From the NCBI RefSeq assembly GCF_003342675.1, contig NZ_CP031148.1, positions 310,001 to 374,000 of the forward strand: DNA of 64,000 nucleotides, given 5' to 3'. The stretch comes from Haloplanus rubicundus. GTDB lineage: Archaea > Halobacteriota > Halobacteria > Halobacteriales > Haloferacaceae. The notes under the pieces were generated by a model that did no database searches, was not told where the DNA came from, and saw nothing but the letters and a program-made list of their open reading frames with translations. The translations under genes were made by a program, and so were the position numbers. Shown here one piece after another: positions 61,549 to 64,000 of this stretch. How positions within the stretch are numbered: position 1 is the stretch's first letter; each line of letters begins with the position of its first letter.

Positions 61549-62022
61549 CTATGCCGACCGGGCGGCGTCGAGGACGGCCTCGTAGTCGGGTTCGTTCGTC
61601 GGGTCGTCGGCCACCCAGGTGTACGTGACGGTGCCCTCGTCGTCGAGGACGAAGACGGCGCGGTTGGCGATCCCGTAGAGGCCGAGGTCGGGGATGTCCA
61701 TCGTCAGCCCGTAGGCCTCGATGGTGTCGCCGTCCATGTCGCTCACGAGGTCGAACTCCAGGCCGTGTTCCTCGCGGAACGCGCCCTGTGAGAACGGCGA
61801 GTCGGCGCTGATACCCAACACCGTCGCTCCGGCGTCGTGGAAGTCGTCGAGGTGATCCTGCAGCCCGAGCATCTCGTTCCGACAGGGCGGGGTGAAGGCG
61901 CCGGGGAAGAAGGCGAGGACGACGGGACCGTCGCCGAGGTGGTCGTCGAGGTCGAACGATTCGTGTTCGGCCGTGCCACGCGTCGCGGTAAAGATCGGGG
62001 CGGTGTCGCCGGTGGATACCAT
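61549..62022 (-). CDS. Peroxiredoxin (AhpC/TSA-type, probably 1-Cys)
   Basis: Thiol peroxidase of 157 aa. The active-site region FFPGAFTPPCRNEM puts the peroxidatic Cys in a P-x3-T/P-x2-C context, and no clear resolving Cys is near the end, so a 1-Cys or AhpE-like type is likely. GISADSPFSQGAF and GIANRAVFVLDDEG are typical. The ATG at 62020-62022 is used, about 27 nt from a TTTTATTTTG promoter. It removes peroxides in the cytoplasm. Confidence 0.9.
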   Translation of the reverse strand: MVSTGDTAPIFTATRGTAEHESFDLDDHLGDGPVVLAFFPGAFTPPCRNEMLGLQDHLDDFHDAGATVLGISADSPFSQGAFREEHGLEFDLVSDMDGDTIEAYGLTMDIPDLGLYGIANRAVFVLDDEGTVTYTWVADDPTNEPDYEAVLDAARSA

Positions 62023-62108
62023 ACGGGATGGAAGGGCCGCGGACAAAATAAAACCCGTCACGAACGGGTGGCACGAGCTTTTACTACCGATGGGGAGTAG
62101 GGGGGCGC

Positions 62109-63701
62109 ATGGCCGAGTTCGGCTCACTCTCGCTCGTTCCCCCGTTGCTCGCCATCGGGTTAGCTATCGTGACGCGAAAGGCGGTGTTGTCGCTCTTCCT
62201 CGGCGTGTGGGCGGGGGGAGTCATCTTCACGGGCGGGTTCGGGCTGGGGCAGACGTTCGAGTGGATCGCCGCCGCCATCGGCGACAGCACGTTCCACGCC
62301 CAGATCATCATCTTCACGCTGTTGCTCGGGTCGGCGGTCGCGATGATCTGGCGCCTCGGCGGCTCCCACGCGGTGCGGGACTGGGCCATCGAGCGCCTCG
62401 ACACGCGGCGCAAGGTCGGCGTCGCGACGTGGCTGCTCGGCCTCCTCCTCTTTTTCGACGACTACGCCAACACGGCCGTCGTCGGGAGCACGATGCGCGA
62501 CGTCTCCGATCACCTGCGGATCTCGCGGGAGAAGCTGGCGTATCTCGTCGACTCGACGGCCGCCCCGGTGGCGACGCTCGCCGTCTCCTCGTGGGTCGCC
62601 TTTCAGCTGTCGATGATCGAGTCGGGCTACGAGGCGGCCGACATCGCCGCCAGCGAGGTGCCGAACGCCTTCGCGGTGTTTCTCGAATCGATCCCGTACA
62701 ACGCCTACGCCATCCTCGCCATCGCGATGGTGGGTATCGTCGTCCTGAGCGGCCGGGACTACGGCGAGATGCTCGCCGCCGAACATCGGGCCGCCGAGAC
62801 GGGGCGGGTCACCCGCGAGGACGCCCGGCCGATGCAGGACGTGGCGGCCGAACTCGGCGAACCGAGCGTCGAGAACCCGCGGCTGCTCGCTTTCTTCCTC
62901 CCCATCGGCGTGCTGGTCGTCGCGACGCTCGGGACGGCGCTCTGGACGGGGTACGCGCCGGGCGCCTCGCTGTACGACACGGTGATCGACGCCGACTACG
63001 CGGTGGCGCTCATCTTCGGCTCCTTCGCGATGGTGGTCTCGACGTACGTCCTCGGCTACACCACCGGCCGGCTGACCCTCGGCGAGAGCGTCGACACGAC
63101 CATCGACGGGTTCGGGATCATGCTGACCGCGGTGACGATTCTCGTCCTCGCGTGGTCCATCGGCAACGTCGTCGAGGCGCTCGGGACCGGCGAGTACGTC
63201 GGCGGCGTCGCCGGACAGGTGCTCGATCCGGCGCTGTTGCCCGTCGTCGTGCTCGGTACCGCCGCGTTCGTCGCGTTCTCGACCGGGAGTTCGTGGGGGA
63301 CGATGGCGATCGTGACCCCCATCGCCGTCCCGGTCGCCTGGGAGCTGACCGGTGATCACACCATGGTCGCGGCGCTGGTCGGCAGCGTCTTCTCCGGCGC
63401 CATCTTCGGGGATCACGCCTCGCCCATCTCCGATACGACCGTCCTCTCCGCGACCTTTACCGGTGCGGACCTGGTCGATCACGTCCGCACCCAACTGTAC
63501 TACGCCGTCACCGTCGGAGTCGTCGCCGCCGCCCTGCTCGTCGTGTGGGGATACACCCGCATCACGCCGTGGCTCCTGTTGTCGGTCGGCGTCGTCGCAC
63601 TCGTCGGGCTAGTGTACGGCCTCTCGGCGCTCGACGGCCGCCGGCGCGGTGTCGACCCGGCCGTGTCGGACGACGCGGACGCGGCGGTGGCCGACGACTG
63701 A
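62109..63701 (+). CDS. nhaC: Na+/H+ antiporter, NhaC family
   Basis: Membrane transporter of 530 aa with about 12 hydrophobic helices. It has the NhaC-type FDDYANTAVVGSTMRDVSD motif near residue 117, STGSSWGTMAIVTPIAVPVAW near 397, and FGDHASPISDTTVLSA near 435, which hold the ion-binding acids. It is likely to swap sodium for protons and suits a halophile. A CTTTTAC box (62078-62084) is 29 nt upstream. Confidence 0.92.
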   Translation: MAEFGSLSLVPPLLAIGLAIVTRKAVLSLFLGVWAGGVIFTGGFGLGQTFEWIAAAIGDSTFHAQIIIFTLLLGSAVAMIWRLGGSHAVRDWAIERLDTRRKVGVATWLLGLLLFFDDYANTAVVGSTMRDVSDHLRISREKLAYLVDSTAAPVATLAVSSWVAFQLSMIESGYEAADIAASEVPNAFAVFLESIPYNAYAILAIAMVGIVVLSGRDYGEMLAAEHRAAETGRVTREDARPMQDVAAELGEPSVENPRLLAFFLPIGVLVVATLGTALWTGYAPGASLYDTVIDADYAVALIFGSFAMVVSTYVLGYTTGRLTLGESVDTTIDGFGIMLTAVTILVLAWSIGNVVEALGTGEYVGGVAGQVLDPALLPVVVLGTAAFVAFSTGSSWGTMAIVTPIAVPVAWELTGDHTMVAALVGSVFSGAIFGDHASPISDTTVLSATFTGADLVDHVRTQLYYAVTVGVVAAALLVVWGYTRITPWLLLSVGVVALVGLVYGLSALDGRRRGVDPAVSDDADAAVADD

Positions 63702-63710
63702 TCGAGGCCG

Positions 63711-64000
63711 TTACGCGCGCCCGTTGAGCGGGCAGATGAAGAAGTCCGGCGGGCCGAAGCCGGGCCGCCCCAGCGTCACCTCGACGTAGTCCGCGTCGAG
63801 CACGTCGTCGACGTTCGTCAGCGGGGCGTCCTCGTTGAACGCGTCGAGGTCAGTCACTTCCGCCGAGAAGTGCGTCCACTTGCCGCCGTTCCAGTCGCGG
63901 TCCCCGGGCGCCGATTCGGAGACGAAGGGCGACGCCTGGTCGTCGCTCGCGTCCGGATTGTCGACGATTGGCCCGCTGCCGTCGTGGAGGAAGTAGATTT
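63711..64000 (-). CDS. Hypothetical protein, C-terminal part (runs off window end)
   Basis: The final 96 or so codons of a minus-strand gene. The readable part runs IYFLHDGSGPIVDNPDASDD, then DWNGGKWTHFSAEV and ends FGPPDFFICPLNGRA. It is mixed and acidic, with one Cys near the end. The start lies outside the window, and the product is not recognised. Confidence 0.65.
   Translation of the reverse strand, partial: IYFLHDGSGPIVDNPDASDDQASPFVSESAPGDRDWNGGKWTHFSAEVTDLDAFNEDAPLTNVDDVLDADYVEVTLGRPGFGPPDFFICPLNGRA

Noticed and set aside
1-64000. tRNA or rRNA genes, CRISPR arrays, transposases, integrases and toxin-antitoxin pairs
   Set aside because: I looked for cloverleaf-like TTCRANY patterns, repeat-spacer series and family motifs and found none; a tRNAscan or ISfinder run could still detect something I missed.

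Overview
The window is chromosomal DNA of a halophilic archaeon (class Halobacteria). The evidence is very high GC, acidic Asp/Glu-rich proteins throughout, leaderless genes with TTTAA/TTATA-type boxes about 27-33 nt before the start codon, and archaeal markers (Hef, Hel308, the KEOPS subunit Cgi121, type II GAPDH, p27 autoantigen-like protein). The genus cannot be fixed from this sequence alone. There are 74 genes or gene fragments and short intergenic gaps. I see no rRNA, tRNA, CRISPR array, transposase or phage gene.

Layout. 1-8.6 kb: a lipoprotein fragment, small conserved proteins, a 3-Cys ferredoxin, the Hef helicase/nuclease, malate dehydrogenase and UvrC. 8.6-13.7 kb: a soluble PAS chemotaxis-type transducer, an ABC-2 exporter pair, a class V aminotransferase and a tiny secreted protein with a duplicated motif. 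13.9-28.7 kb: an amino-acid block. MetY-MetX is followed by a complete branched-chain amino acid (Liv) ABC transporter and then a second MetY paralogue; asparaginase, SerB, SerA and threonine synthase follow. 28.8-34.4 kb: a regulator, Hel308 overlapping Cgi121, and formate-tetrahydrofolate ligase. 34.4-40.6 kb: two convergent zinc-ribbon proteins, then a siroheme and assimilatory nitrite reductase block (SirC, ferredoxin, TrpD2-like protein, SUMT, DUF6360-like protein, NirA).

40.8-49.8 kb is the most unusual region. It is a compact cluster with a GT4 glycosyltransferase, a Gfo/Idh/MocA-aldo/keto reductase fusion, a CDP-alcohol phosphatidyltransferase, a BchC-like MDR dehydrogenase, a PTPS-fold protein without the catalytic Cys, a methyltransferase, a UPF0104 flippase-like membrane protein and a GT2 glycosyltransferase. 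Most neighbours overlap by 4 bp. My inference is that it makes a polyol- or sugar-derived lipid head group, or a lipid-linked glycan, and moves it across the membrane. The role is undescribed as far as I can tell from the sequence.

50-64 kb: a small membrane protein, GapB with a PEP-utilising protein that lacks both the ATP-grasp half and the catalytic Cys, an NRAMP-like transporter without the DPGN motif, a UspA protein, an MFS transporter, a FetAB-like ABC pair, a multi-domain REC-GAF-PAS-GAF histidine kinase, a peroxiredoxin, an NhaC-type antiporter, and a fragment running off the end.

A second notable signal is a palindromic element of about 80 bp present twice, in opposite orientation, at 42149-42228 and 61468-61546. 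It has 16-bp terminal inverted repeats and an internal 12-bp hairpin. The two copies differ by paired, structure-preserving changes, and both lie between genes. It looks like a MITE- or REP-like element, or a structured RNA/DNA signal.
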